From the NCBI GenBank assembly GCA_002633005.1, contig NMRA01000031.1, positions 1,444,858-1,504,857 on the forward strand: a DNA stretch of 60,000 nt, read 5' to 3'. The translations under genes were made by a program, and so were the position numbers. The notes under the pieces were generated by a model that worked only from the letters and a program-made list of their open reading frames with translations, was not told where the DNA came from and ran no database searches. Source of the stretch: Phoronis australis (Eukaryota > Phoronida > Phoronidae). Shown here one piece after another: positions 1 through 13,546 of this stretch. The number at the start of each line of letters is the position of its first letter. Positions within the stretch are counted from its first letter, which is position 1.

Positions 1-221
1 TCTTCTGAAAACTTTCAGAGACAATCAATTATTGAATTGCTACCCAATTATTTTATTTGCAGGATGTTCCTTTTAGGACAACCTTTACGAGATACAACAA
101 AAGCAACGCAGAGCGTTGAAATGGGTCTACGGCTGCACCGCTAGCGGTTAGCGTCCAGTGGCGTTTATTTGTATCATACAAATGGCCTAGATGGCTCAGA
201 ATACATTGAACACATCCAAGA

Positions 222-2194
222 ATGGAAAGGTGTTGTCGTCTCTCAAAATTATTAACCAAATTTAATGAAAATCCGTCAAAGAACTCCAAAGATACAAAGG
301 CAAACGTAAAACAAACTACCAATAGGAACCACAGCAGCAGTCGAATCCATCCAACTGCTGTCAAGTTAATAAGAATACAACTGCAAAATTTCAAAAACAT
401 CTTGCAAGGGGTTTAGGAGACACAGTCTTTGATGCGCAAAAATGTCATTAGGAGGCACCACAGTAGTTGGACCAGTTTGAAAATCAGCGTCAGTCATGCT
501 CATGTCAGTAGGAACACATCTGCCAATTTACATTATACTCTGAGCGGTTTGGCAGACAGAGAAGTAGATGACAAAAACAGACTAAAATAATCAAAATGGC
601 CACTAGTTGGCGTAGAATACGTCGAATCCATCACAAAAGGGAAAGATACTGTTATCTTCGCTATCGAATTTTGTTTGCCCAATTTCATGAAAAAGCATCA
701 AGGCACTCAGAAGTTACAGAGGCAAAAATAAAAAAATATAACTGCCATTAGGAGCACAGTTGTAATTGGATTGGTCTGAGACTGGCTGTCATCTGTTGGC
801 ATCTACATAGGAACACATCTGCTAAATTTTAGGAAGATCTTGTAAAGGATAAGGAGATACATCCGTGAAAGCAAAAAATATAATTGGCCACTTGGGGGGA
901 GTAGTTGAACCCATCCGAAAATCAACGTCAGCCTCGGTCTCCTCATCAGGAACACATCTCCAAATTTTAGTAATTGATACTTCAAGCGGTTTGGTGGATG
1001 GAGAAGGTGATATCAAAAACGTACTAAAAATGGTTAAAATGGCCACAGAGTGATGCGGAATACGTCAAATCCGTCCGCAAATGAGAAAGCGTCATCGTCT
1101 CCTTAATAAAAACCTATTTATTAAATTCCCTAAAAATCTCCCAACGAGGATCACAGATGCAGACAACGAAAAAAAAAAACACTAGCGGGAAACAGCGGTA
1201 GTCGGTTCCATCTAAATGTCGTCGTTGTACCTGGTCAACTTCATATAAATACACTTGCCAACTTTGATAAATATCTTGCACATAGATAGTATCATACAGC
1301 CATAGACGCAAAGCACTACCACTAGGAGGCGCCACGGTAGTCTGAGTGGTCCGAAAATCATCATCAGCCGACCTCTTCACAGTAGAAACATAAACGCCAA
1401 TTTTCATCCTTAGAGTGGTTTGATTTATAGAGGGGCGGACGCCAAAACAAACTAAAAAACAGTAAAAATGGCCAAAACGAGAACATGTCATCGTTTCTTT
1501 AAAAGTAAGCTATTTACCAAATTTCATAAAAATTCGCCAAGGAACTTCCGAGAAACAGGGGAAAACGAAAAAAAAAAAAAGAAATTGCCAATAGGGAGCA
1601 TGTGCGTCCGTCGGATGTCTCAAAGTCGTCGTCCGTGGGCATTGACAGATTGAACTTGACATAAATACACCTGCTAAATTTAATAAAGATCCTTCAGTGG
1701 GTTTAGGAGATAACGGTATGGACGCAAAAACTGCCACTAGGAGGCGCCACTGTAGTCGAAGTCGGGAAATCATCGTCATCCGTCATCTCCACGCTAAGAA
1801 CATATATGCAAAGTTTCACAATCATCCTCAGAGTGGTTTGGTTGATAGGGTGGCGGACACCAAAAACAGGCTCGAGAACACTAAAATGGCCACTAGGTGG
1901 AGCAAAATACATTGAATCCATCCGAAAAAAGGAGGATGAAGTCATCTCACTAATAGATGCCTACTGTGCCAAATTTCATGAAAATACTTTGAGGACCTTT
2001 GAAGTTACAGAGTTAAACGTAAAAAAAATAAAATTGCCAGTAGGGGCACACCGGTAGTCGGATCCGTCCGAAAGTCTTCGTCAGCTTCCTAGGAAGAACA
2101 TAGCGGCCAAATCTCATCAAGATCCCGTGAGGGGTTTAGGAGATACAGCTGCGGACGGCGGACAGACAGAGATGACGGCAATATGCACCCACAT
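222..2194 (+). repeat. Diverged head-to-tail array of ~430-bp units
   Basis: Four to five degraded copies of one unit follow each other. Recurrent landmarks are a GTTTAGGAGATAC-like phrase (near 410, 846, 1700 and 2130), a CATGAAAA..CCAAGGCACT-like phrase (near 263, 688, 1530 and 1977) and CCACTAGGAGGCGCC-like phrases (near 448, 1319 and 1734). The spacing is about 410-450 bp. The right end, around GACAGAGATGACGGCAATA and TATGCACCCACA, is shared with the lone unit at 7.5-7.8 kb, so this is probably a true element end. Open frames inside it on both strands have no recognisable protein content. The family is not identified. Confidence 0.75.
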
Positions 2195-5100
2195 ATAAAC
2201 ATGCCGATGCATAAAAATAGAGTTCACAATTGGGTCCTCCTCGCATTTCAAAGAAACTGTTCGCGGTCTTAAAAGCTTACGTTGCTGGCTTGGTCTATTG
2301 CCCCCACCCCGCTTTCTACTAAGGAGCTGCAGGTTAGGGAAAAACCTTCGCAAATGACCGAATGAGTTACTCCAAGGGTATTTAAAAGTGTTTGATGACC
2401 AAAATCGTACTGATTATGCGAGCGAACTTCATTAGATATTATTTATGATGAGTTTCTATTACATTTTTCTGGACCATTTTATCAGCAACGTTTCTCACAA
2501 TAATCAAAAGATTTCTTAACTATTCAATTTTAAATTAAAAATCAGATTTGAAGTCCAAAATTAATGAGGTGTAATACATGAACGAACAATTGTAGCAACT
2601 TAATGGCTAATTATCACTCAAACTTGGATGTGGTGAAGACACCGATCTTCTATTAAATGTTGGGGGAGGGGGGGGGGGGGGGGGGGAGTTCATTGGTTGT
2701 ACATGAAGTGGCGGTTACATGAAATGGTAAAAGTCACCAACCCTGGTTCTTCACTGATTCATGACAAAAGGTCGTGTGATTGATACATGGCTCCCTCGGG
2801 ATGACGGCAGTTATGTTCAACGTTCTTTCAACGACTTCTTAGTACATGGATGAGTTCAGTAATTACTTCATTATTTTTTATTTTTGATCGCTAACCCGGA
2901 AGAAATACTTTTGTGCTACGTGTATGAAACAGGCGAAGCATCAGTTTATCCCCACTGACGTCACAGCTGACTGTTATTGAATATTATTTTTACGACTCAG
3001 AGCTGGAACTTTAACCTAGATTGATAAAGTTCAGCGGATGTCAAGCGCAGACATCATGATTACCACATGTTGTGCGAACGCCGACCTTGAAGGACGACTC
3101 GGAATTTGGACCGTTAGAATGGACACGTCATGGAATAGTCGGATGGCTTAAATTTGTAGCAATTTGCGAGCCCTAACGCAGTCGCCGATCTAGCTGAGGC
3201 AAGAGTAAGGGGGACCACATTTTTCAAATACACGCACCATTTTCGAATTCGCTATTTTAAGAATGACCAACCTTAATCATCTTTGAAACGCTTTGTTCTT
3301 ATTGCTTTGGATGTCCTTGTTGGCAACGGAAACAGAATCCAATCACGGCAAGGAGTACCAGGAGATCCATTTTAGCAAGCTAAACAGGGCGAAATGCCGC
3401 TTCAGATGTTTTCGTGAAATAAATCTAGAAATGATGGAACTAACAGATTGTGTAAATTTTCAACGAGGCAATAAAGAAATTCACCAAGTGAATTTTAAAT
3501 GTTTTTACATGTTGTTGAAAAAAAGCTGAGACCTTCCCAGGAACCTGAGGTGCACACGAACGACATGCGCAGCTCAAACACACACAGCAGCAGAACAATG
3601 CAAAGAAATATTAATTTGAAGCCCTAATCCAACGGGTTGAACAAAGGGCAGACAAGATTAAAACGCCATCTCCCAGGGGATACAACATTAGACGTAGCCT
3701 GCTTCATGGAGCGCGCGGCTATCAGCAGGACGCCAGGCACACCAGGCAGCGATTCTACGTCGATCTGTAATGCAGCCTGGATGAAAATAGCGTTGATGGA
3801 GTGGAATCACCGTTGTTAGCTTATCAATGAACCTATTGAATTTTCTTATTGTATAAGCAGAGTAGTTTTATTGGTGTTAGTAGGTCAACTGATATCGGTA
3901 GTCCTTGAAACTGACAGACATGAGTTCTAGGAACTTACTGTCCGACAAGAATGCACATAGGCCTAATTGTGCAGAAATGCCCTATGAAATGGTGACAGGG
4001 ACTACATTAAACCTCGTATCCGGTAACTGGACTTTTCTCAGTATCGATTAGCGAGTGCGTGAACAGAGCCGAATGACATTTAAGTACGAGAAGGTAATCT
4101 CTCAAGCACGTCAAGAATATATTATCGACAGTTTATCTAGTGCAACTGCAAAAACAAACACTGACCCAGATTTGACCCCAGTTCGATAAAAATATCTCGG
4201 TGACCTACTTTTTGATGGGCGTAATGAGATTTGAACGAGTTTGTTGTGCTGCCACGGTGACATTTAGTGCCATAAACGAGGATGGGATAATAGTCATAAA
4301 ATTGACAAAATAAGCGTTTTGGGAGGTGTTACTCCGTAAGTTGGATGGGGAAACACTCGCCGTTACAAGACGATAAGCACATTTTTGTTTGGATAAAACG
4401 AGTGAATTCATATTTTATGACATTTACCACCGCAAATTTTACAATATGACGTCATTCATTCAGATTTTAAAGGTGATCACGGTTAAAAATCAACGTGATT
4501 CGACATTTAAGATTTGTCTCGCGGCGTAATTTTTGTGAAATTCAGGGTGAAGTCTCACCAACGCAAAGGTCGCGCTATAAATTACGATATCCCCCACTTT
4601 ATAGGCCTCTAACCACGGCAACGGAAGCACGAGGTTAACCATTGGAAAAGGACGAGACGCTATTCCCCGCGCCTTGTATTCCGCTGTTCCTCAGCTTCTC
4701 AATGAAGGTTTCCTGTGCCCAATGCTCCCACAACCTTTCTATGCTCCTACTGCTTGTTAATATTCAACATTCCTAAGTGCTAAAGACATAGAAAATAATC
4801 CGTTAGAAATTGGACTTTGGAAGAAACACGGATGCAGGCAGATTTGAGAAGGATGCCAGGGCGCTCGGATCCACATCTACGGACACAACCGGAAAAAAGA
4901 AAGGCCGCCGGCATGTCGATTTTAAGGGCTACTCCCCATCCTACCGGTTTACGACATTCCAGATCCGCCACTGTGTATTTGTTGTGGAAAATGAACTACC
5001 GAAACCGAAACATATTACTTGAATTGCCTGTCATATTTAATTAATAACTCTTCTTCAATAAGCATCGTCCAGATAATCATAATCACCCCCACTAAGCGCA

Positions 5101-7465
5101 AACATGCGAACAATGAATGGATCTTTTTCTCTGAAACTAAATTTGTTTTCGTTACCCTTTGGGAACTCGGACTCACGCATCTAGAGCACACCAACATAGA
5201 AGAGATCGGATTTAACAAGGTAAGGCGAACGGCAGAGAGGGGGACATTGATGCCGCCCTCGGGCACGGCGAAATTGCACATGTAGTCCTACGCGATACGA
5301 GTAAGCCCAAACGAAGGCACACTTCTACGAGGGACTCTCACAACGGGAGGTGCGAGCTAGAGATGCGCAATGCGGGTCCAGAGTTCGAGTAGGGGACGCG
5401 TTCTGTCACGGCACGCAAGACACTCACGAGTAACCTCAATGTGATCACGTGCTTCGCTTGGCATGGCATGGCGATATCTCGCGGATTTCCGTGATGTCAC
5501 TTTTTCACGCAAGAAATTTACTCTACGTACTGAACGCGGCGATAGACAGCGCCTGTCAACACAAACGCCATTTCCAAAATTAAGATGATAATTGCTGACT
5601 ATCCAGGAGTTATTATACCACCGTCTGCATCCCGTCACACATTCTACCCTGTGTGCCTCTATTTTAGACCCACGACCATATTCCCTGCACGGAAATCTCC
5701 TTTCAATGTTCAACTTATAAAAACCACTCATTAACAGAAATGCCTAGCAAAAAACAACAAAAAATCCAGCCCCACGGCCACTCATTACTGAAAATCACAA
5801 TCTCACCGCCAGTGTCTGTCATGGTCGCAACACCTCTTTCGATGTGTCTTCACTGATAGTGGAGTCCAGCAGTGAGAAATATCGCGTTTGACAAAAGCTA
5901 GCGTAACGCTCGGTAATCCAGTACGTCGTTGATAATTTGGGGTCAAGTTCGGGGCAAGTGCGATTCTATGGTTGAAAGGAATTGATAGTCAGCAAATGTA
6001 GGTCAAACTAGAACAGATTGGCCTGGGGGGAGCTTGTGTCTGACACAGTTGATAAAACCCCGGGAACGAAATGAATGAAATTAACAGTGTGATCATTACT
6101 CGCCTTTCGGCAAGAAGTATCGTACTTATGTTTGTTCATTGCATGGGCCCCCGTGTTGGGATGGGTCGGGAACCAGTCGGAACCATCTCGTGAGTCAACA
6201 GACAAGAGATTACGTTTGTTTGTTTGCTTGACGGCTTTTATCACACAGGGATGTACCGATTGCTGTTCGCCCATCTGAATCGTCAGCGGTCCATGTAGTG
6301 ACGTCATCGTGCCACATGATCGAGGCATCGCCGGGGTGGTGCTGCTGCGTTAGGTGGCACTGTGCAGTCAGAATGTAGTCGCCTCCGATATACGCCGCGC
6401 CCGGCTTATAAATTTGGATTGCACAAAACTTGAATAAGGTTCGGATAACTATCCGGCGGATGTCTATGTTATAGGGCAAAAAGAATACCATATAATATAT
6501 AGTATAAATGTATATTATGGGTATACATGCGCGCACCCGGGGGGGGGGGCTCGAGGGGCGAATGCAAATGCATAGGTCTTGAACAAACTCCGTTTACATT
6601 TGTTTCTTTTTAGNCCTCAGAGAAACAAAAAGTTCGAGAAAACGTGATAAAAGTGCACTAAAAAGGTGGTACACCGTTTTTTAGTCCTACCAATGTCAAA
6701 GTTTTGTCAGCAAAGGGTCCACATCGACAGAAATTCGAGCCCCCCATTTTCAAGGCTGGGAGCGCGCATGTACCATACACCCATAATTCTTTTAACCGTG
6801 TTAAAGACAAAAATGGCCGAAACAAGAAAAAGATCACCAAACTATAACTAGACTGGACTAAAAACGAGATCCGGCAACCTTCTGTACTCGGAATGAACTT
6901 GCTGACTGAGTCGAATTTACAAGTCATTAACTGCAAGTTCAGTCAGAAGGTGACAATTGGTGAGCTCCGTTTGGGAGGAAGTAACACCCAAGGAAGTGAC
7001 GAGCCTGCAGGGAACAGCAAAAAGATCGTATACTTTTAATATTTACGGGGCGGACATTAAAATCCAAAGCGAGGCTCACTGCAATAAAGCGGAAGCGGAT
7101 ATTGTGTGAGTAAATGGCTGGTCTTTCGAGTCCAAACTGGATATCAAATCTTAAAAGTGAGACAATAATTAACCGCAGAGACGTAGAAAATAAGTTAGAG
7201 AACACGTCAATACACTAGAGAGCTGTCTGACGGAAAGGTACAAGTTTTTTTAGACAACTACATGCGATAGTTTTACAGCTGTAGGCATGTGTTCGTAGTT
7301 TTGACGAGTTGAAGATATATTTGACAGTGGTGGCTTATCGCATTTTGCCGTCATGTGCAAGTCACATCTGGTTTAATTTGTTGATCAAGAATATTAACAT
7401 CAAGCAGGGCCTAAGTCCTGATAGTGACCTAAGGACTACCAGAATTAACTGTTGATTAGTCATTG
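2195..7465. other. No recognisable gene; poly-G run and N inside
   Basis: Unique-looking DNA. A G-run interrupted by a single A lies at 2662-2686 and another G-run near 6541. The only ambiguous base of the window is at 6614. A donor-like AACAAG|GTAAGG occurs at 5218 on the + strand, but no convincing exon ends there. Several open frames of 60-124 codons show no domain and no good splice context. Confidence 0.5.
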
Positions 7466-7762
7466 ACGTCCAATCCGTCCCAAAAATGACATCATCGCCT
7501 CCCTATTAAAAATCTGTTTGCCGAATTTCATGAAAATCCACCAAGGCACTCCGAAGAGGCAAACGTAAAAAACTAGAACTGCCACTAGGTTGCACAGTGA
7601 TATTCGGGTACGTCCGAAAATCATCATTTTCTGTCGTCAGCCCACAGGAACACACCTGTCAAATTTCAGTAAGATTCTTCAAAGGATTTAGGAGATACGA
7701 CCGCGGACGCCGCACGCCCAGTCGCCCAGACAGAGATGATGGCAATACTATATGCACCCACA
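7466..7762 (+). repeat. Solo unit of the 430-bp repeat family
   Basis: It repeats the order of phrases of the array at the left of the window: CATGAAAATCCACCAAGG, a GGCAAACGTAAAA phrase, TGCCACTAGGTTGCACAG, GTCCGAAAATCATC, GGATTTAGGAGATACG and the terminal GACAGAGATGATGGCAATA plus TGCACCCACA. It is about 300 bp, shorter than an array unit, so it is either a partial copy or the basic monomer. Confidence 0.7.
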
Positions 7763-8585
7763 GGTATTAAATATGTGAGCGAATAAAAAGTATAGCCTCT
7801 CTTCCGAAGCGAAACGTCTCTCTAGTAAGCTCTTCCTCGCTATAATTGTTAAGATCTGTAATTTGTGTCCCAAACTGCCGCTGTCTTAGTCTAAATCTGT
7901 AAAGTGCGTTCAGTGTGATTCGATGTCTGATGGTCGGGTAACTTTATGCGGCGAATAGTATGAGTTATATGGCGGACAACATACGAGTTTTATGCAACCC
8001 AACTTTCCGGCGTATAAGAAGTTATACGCCGGATAAAGACTTATACGGCAGATAACAAGTTTTATGCAACCGGACCCTAAGTTTTCATGTGAACATGTGA
8101 ACGAAAAAAATCCGCTAGCTCAGCTGTATATAAACTTTCTTCAAAATGGCGACCCCTTTTAGCATTATTGATTCCTGCTATGCGGCCAGGTAGCCCTCGG
8201 ACAACCCAAAAAATGTAAAAATCTAATTGGATGGGACACATTTGTGTATTCTGTAGTAAATTTAAGTTCAGAGAGTAGATTTAAAGAAATTCCCATAAAT
8301 ACTTTCCAGTCAAATGAGTGGTATGACGACATCACGACTCCACAAAACACGCCGTAAACCAGTGTTATTCAACGACAGTGACCGACAGGCAGTCATGAGC
8401 GACCTGCACGTCACGCACATACACGGCGTCCGTTTCTTTATCGTCTCCGATGGCCCATTCGCATTTGACACGATCAAAGCCATAAAATCAACGATCTCCA
8501 GCGCAACTTTCAATAATAATGACTCAATTATTTTGTAGATAACTTCTGACTATATTCATGCTCAATATCACTACTACTGCTAATG

Positions 8586-8598
8586 TTACTACTACTGC

Positions 8599-8644
<46 letters not shown>

Positions 8645-8706
8645 GTTATTATTATTATAATTATATCATTATTGTCATGAATAGTATTATCATCATCATC
8701 GTCATC
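8586..8706. repeat. ATT-type microsatellite, imperfect
   Basis: A long pure TTA/ATT tract is followed by interrupted ATT, ATC and GTC triplets. Open frames here are only Ile or Asp runs caused by the repeat. Confidence 0.95.
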
Positions 8707-10723
8707 TTTATAAGAGATCACTATCATAATCATTGACACAGTTTTGTACACGTACTTTGTAAGTGTGTGAGTGTGTCATCAAACTAATCAAAAAAAACAA
8801 TACTTCACTCGATTGCAGTGTCGTATTGCCAACGTAGGTCTAAGTTCGAAGGAAACTAAGTCAGGGTCAAAGGTTCAGTTTGTTATGTACAAGAAAACAA
8901 CAGAGATTTATGTTCATTTAAAACTGAACGATAAATTAAATGAATAACAGAAATGACAAACGTCGGAGCGATTCGAGTTCAAATGCTAATTAACTCACCG
9001 AAATTCCACGACAGACGAGTTCAATGAGTCGTGCATTTTACTCGTTTTTATAATTTCAACAAAAGTACAACACTATTAACGGTACTGTGGTCCTCCTATT
9101 TGCCTTCTTTTGATTGCAGGTGTACTTTAAAGGTCGAAGTGTTTTAATTAGTGGTATGACATTCAGGTTTTATAAAACGCAGAGACGCACTTCTTTCTTT
9201 TTCCATTCAGCTACTCGTTGTTCTGATTTAAAATAGTTGCCTCAAATCTACTAGAGGTTGGTCTCAACACAATTAGTTGACAAGAAAAATGAGAGTAGTG
9301 AAAATATTAACCCAGAATACGGATGATTACGCGGAATGAACAAGGTCGGCCATTTTGTAATTAACTCACAACTGTCATAGGTGAGCGAAAACGGAGTGAA
9401 CGATGCCAATTGAGTCTGATCTCAATTAACTTAATACCGATTAACTAACTAACTGTAATTAATGACAATACCATAAACACTAGAATAAGTCACAGAAGCA
9501 AATTAGGTTGACTGCAACAATAACAAGTCTATAAGCAGGCGATGACTCGATAAAAGTAAAGACAAGATAGTTGAGTTCGCTCGGAGGGTACTGCCCCTTG
9601 CTGGGCTTGCATGGAACAAATAAAAAGGCCAGACGGGAAGGCATCGTCGGGATAATGGCTATTTTGACCAAAGAACTCTACAACAAGGTTAATTAAGAAT
9701 GTATGACTGCGATCAACTCGGGGGTGAGTTGAGGACTGACTAAAAGAATATTGCAAACGATTTCTCTATGGCAACGACAAAATGATGCAAGTTAAAGCTG
9801 ATTACCGGAAAGAAGTCTTTGCATGGACGAGGGGCACGATTTATTTATATCACATTAAATTTAACGCCAGGGCACACTACGTAATGCCTTGGTTCTGCTC
9901 GTCATTGGCTACACTTGCTGGACTTCGCCGGTTCTCGGTTCTGCCCGGTTAACATGTGATTGGTTTGTACGCCGGAAGATGTCTTCGTAAACCAATCAGA
10001 CGCTTGACCAGATAAGCCGGTGAGGTCATTCAAGTGCAACAAATATCAAATCACCCAGTCTTACTGGCTCATACAAACACTGACATTACCAACATGCAAA
10101 ACTCGGCAACCCTGTTTTCGTTTGAAACTGAAATAAAAGGACGCGGGATGGCGAACAAAGATTTGCAGACGTCTAGACCTTACAATATTGTTCGTACTGG
10201 CGTTCTCTATTGAGAGCACGTGACTTCCGATTGATCACTACTCAGATTTGGTAGTAGTTCATAAATGTAATTGCAGAGGAATAGATTCCACGGTCAGTCC
10301 CTCCCATTGCTTAGTTAGTTAAAGTGCACTAATTTATTATAGCATTTCGACACCGGCTGGGATCGTGTTCTCTCGCTTTATCAGCGGCAGCCACAGGCTT
10401 TATCGCGGCTACAGTCTTCGCGGCAGTGGGACATGTAAGGAACAAGACGTCATTACTCACCATTTGATATTTCAAAAGGTTTGCCATCTTTCGTAAGACA
10501 GAGGTATATCCCACCGCACAGCAGTGGAAATTTTCCGGAATTATAATACCAGCAAAGGTGCTAAAACGCTGTTTATACCAGTAGTTTGAAACCTCCCGTA
10601 GGTGGCGCTGAACGTCTGTCTCATAAACACCTGATTGCCGCCTGGCGCGGCTATTTCGATAGTCAGCCACTGAAAAGCAAGCTGTCATGGCCTGTACAGA
10701 GAGGGAGAAATGATTGTAGTGAC
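8707..10723. other. No firm gene; two weak - strand exon candidates
   Basis: Mostly unique AT-rich sequence. On the - strand, 8999-9036 reads ATG plus 12 codons into a CG|GTGAGT donor, and 10461-10487 reads ATG plus eight codons (MANLLKYQM) into an ATG|GTGAGT donor, the latter with a good initiation context (AAGATGG). No following exon could be joined to either. CCAAT-type boxes occur near 9960 and 9995. These signals can arise by chance. Confidence 0.3.
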
Positions 10724-11163
10724 TTAAAGATGCTAGGTCTCATTAAATTTTGAATATTCAAATGAAGTACTAGTTTACAAATAACCCCGGGTCTTTCGGT
10801 GTGCACTGAGGAAATCATCCAGGAACCGGTTACCATTACAATCTCGCGAAAGTCTCCTTTTGCGAGACTATTTTCATATAAATGAGCATGGTAATATTTC
10901 ATCATTACCCTAATGAAACAAGGCACAGACGATATTATTTGTTTAATTTACCATTAAATATCGATTGCGTGCTATTTGTTTTTGATATGTCAATACTTGC
11001 TTTTAAGTGTATCAGTTGTGGTGTTTTCTCTTAAACCGCAAGTTATTTACTAATTGTTTCTTTTCCTGATTATACTTGTATACGCAGTTCCCCAGCTAGT
11101 CACTAGGTAGCGTTTGATACAAATTCGAATATTCACGGTTTTAATGAGACATGGCATCTTTAA
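10724..11163. mobile_element. MITE family A, copy 1 (TTAA target duplication)
   Basis: A 432-bp element (10728-11159) flanked by TTAA on both sides. The ends are inverted repeats: AGATGCTAGGTCTCATTAA on the left, and AGATGCCATGTCTCATTAA on the right read in reverse complement. No coding capacity is seen. A second copy of almost the same length lies at 17.2 kb, alignable throughout. TTAA duplication points to the Kolobok or piggyBac groups of DNA transposons; the outer TTAAAG is shared with the THAP-bearing elements of this window. Confidence 0.9.
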
Positions 11164-12885
11164 CTCCTTGCCTCATGCGAAGACACTGATTTTCGAACTT
11201 ACAACAACTAGGCGCGCCGGGCTGAAATGCGATCGGACTATGTATTAAGATGATGCAGTTTGGCCAAGTGTGAGTGCCATTCTTGTTCAATGGAAATGGT
11301 GTGTATGACTTAGCCACGACTATCTTAGCTCGAAAAATCGCAATGACAATGAAAACCGCACGACTAGCTAAGCAGCCTGCGAGCGTCGCCGGTAAACTAC
11401 ACGACAACCTAAGCGTTAAAGATATTGCTATATTCGTTACCAGCATATACAATCAGTTGAAAACGGTCGTTACACGAAAAAATCCATCCGTAATTTTTTT
11501 TATTATAGTGACAAGTTCAGCGTGGCCTAGCCCATATCAATCTTGTTTTGTACCCTTCCGCAGAGCGGAAGACACGACCTGTGTTGTTTAACCAAGACAA
11601 AGGTACAGAACTAAGAAAATAACAAAAACATTTATATCTTTTTAATTGTCATATTAATACATTCTACAAACAGGGACTTCAGCAGAGATTTATTTTGTTA
11701 TGACACAGTGAATGCATGAGAGATTAGTCTGAGCTAGGAGTGATTGTGTTTATCGCGGATTACGAATGATAACTACAGAGAGATAAGCTAACACCACTTT
11801 TCAGATTTTGCTCTCGTGAGCATCCGTGGTTATGGCGCAGGTCACGTGATTACAAACTCCTAAGTCGCGTGCGAAATGATCTACGAACAATTGGAGTGTG
11901 TTGGCAGGGAACCTAGTGAGATGCAGTAGGTAACTGCACACGCATAAAATGGTTGCTAATACCAACGCATTCACTAGGTTGCGACCAGCCGAATCCAACC
12001 TGTCCAATCAGCAATATAACTGTGTAGTTGCGATAAATTAATTTGTCTAAACGCCCGAACTACGTATAGAGGGCAATTGAAAGACCACGAATGTTTCGTC
12101 TACGTTTTCATGGAGCCATTGATAAAAATACTTTCGCTTATAACCAATCCACAAGTTGAACCATCATAGCCCGCACCGTTTGCCTACAAACAGGAAGCAA
12201 TTCATTTAACCGCTAACCGAGTTTCTCGAGAGTCGATTAGTTAATTGTGGTTTAACCTCATTCCGCCTGGTGTTTACTTGGGCAGGAATGAGGGCGAGGA
12301 TGGTCCTAATAACGCGGCGGACTGACACCATTCCAGCGCCAGACCGATGTGTCACCCAATAAAGTGATACCATTGACCGACTTTCAGGCCAAGTGTTGGT
12401 TACACGATAAATGGAAAGGTTACACGCGCGATCGTTAACATTGTTAAACTGACAACGACAGATTAGTGGACGAATATGGGAGATAAAAGAAAGTGGGCTA
12501 ATTACCCGTCATGAAAACGAATATTGTAGGTTCAGGCCTGGGATTGTGTACTCGTGAGTGTTGTACATTAGCTTACGCAGGCACGTGCTTATAATAGATT
12601 ATGGAGAACCGTTTGCTTCGTAATCCAACACACTAGCGAGCACTATCTCCCTAATATCTTTTTAGAATTACAGTGTAATTATCTCCCCCATGTTATCACG
12701 TGCTGGTATTTCCAGTCGAAAAATCATGGAAGTAATTGTGAAATCGTGCATTGAAATCAATGCGAAGCGAATGGTGTGAATTTGATTACTGGACTTATTT
12801 CCCCTGCTTCCCTTTCTCTTTACGTCTCAAGTTGAGTCTCAATTTGAAACGATTCTTTGCCGAACTACTTTTGAGCTGTCTCAGA
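11164..12885. other. No recognisable gene
   Basis: Unique-looking AT-rich sequence. No repeat, RNA gene or spliceable coding stretch could be supported. A - strand frame around 11800-12007 reads a hydrophobic stretch, but it has no ATG. Confidence 0.45.
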
Positions 12886-12954
12886 CAACATGTCGTGTAA
12901 ATCGACGACATTTCGTCAGGCTGACGAAATGTCGTCGATTTACACGACATGTTG
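12886..12954. repeat. Perfect 69-bp palindrome (34-bp arms, 1-nt spacer)
   Basis: The left arm 12886-12919 begins CAACATGTCGTG and ends TTTCGTCAG. The right arm 12921-12954 is its exact reverse complement, separated by a single G. Each arm also contains a smaller inverted pair, ATGTCGT and ACGACAT, so alternative hairpins are possible. There is no mismatch across 34 bp, in contrast to the diverged repeats around it. Confidence 0.97.
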
Positions 12955-13298
12955 ACCAGCAGTTCGTAGTGAGCTAGACTAGTACCTATAGAGGTTAGAC
13001 AGATACAATGTATTACAGTTCATGTTTGGTAATACACTAATGAGGTAATGTGAATAATCAGTGAAGGCTCCGGGGCTTCCCCAACAAGGGTACAAATGGC
13101 TCCTCTCCTCGCTGTTGCATTTCACTTTTAATTCAGGTATGACGTGCACTACGAACAGGCAACCCCTTTATAAGCTCACTCGATCACACGGCCCCGTGCA
13201 TGTATCAAGTCGTAGTGCTCCTATACAGCACTAATGTAAGCTTTACCCTAAAGACTCTACACTTGTCTTCATTGCACTGCTTATAAGTTACTTACCAT
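12955..13298. other. No recognisable feature
   Basis: Unique sequence between the palindrome and MITE E. Nothing could be supported on either strand. Confidence 0.45.
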
Positions 13299-13546
13299 GG
13301 GCCCGTTCCAACAAAACTGACTTAGCTAAGACAATTCCTAAATTTTACTAACTTTTAAAATAAAAGTTCAATTTGTCTCAAAATTATTTCAAGAAAGAGA
13401 TGTTAAGCTTGATTTAAATGTTTGACGTACGTTTTGGCTTAATTTTGATGAATTTACCAGATATGGAAGTTTCAAAGTTTGGAAGTTAAGACAAATCTTA
13501 GACTTAAGTCAATAATGAACTTAAGTCAGTTTCTTGGAACGGGCCC
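13299..13546. mobile_element. MITE family E, GGGCCCGTTCCA ends
   Basis: A 248-bp unit whose two ends are inverted: GGGCCCGTTCCAACAAAACT on the left, and GGGCCCGTTCCAAGAAACTG from the right end in reverse complement, both continuing into a GACTTA-containing stretch. The interior is AT-rich and non-coding. Flanking bases show no clear target duplication, so the transposon superfamily is left open. Confidence 0.8.

Noticed and set aside
53-1779. Several 60-125 codon frames on both strands in the left array
   Set aside because: They lie inside the 430-bp repeat units, change between units, and have no domain.
5357-5731. 124-codon frame on the - strand, CG-rich
   Set aside because: No recognised domain, implausible Arg/Cys-rich composition and no matching splice sites.
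8524-8751. Ile/Asp-rich protein on the - strand
   Set aside because: Pure product of the ATT and ATC microsatellite.
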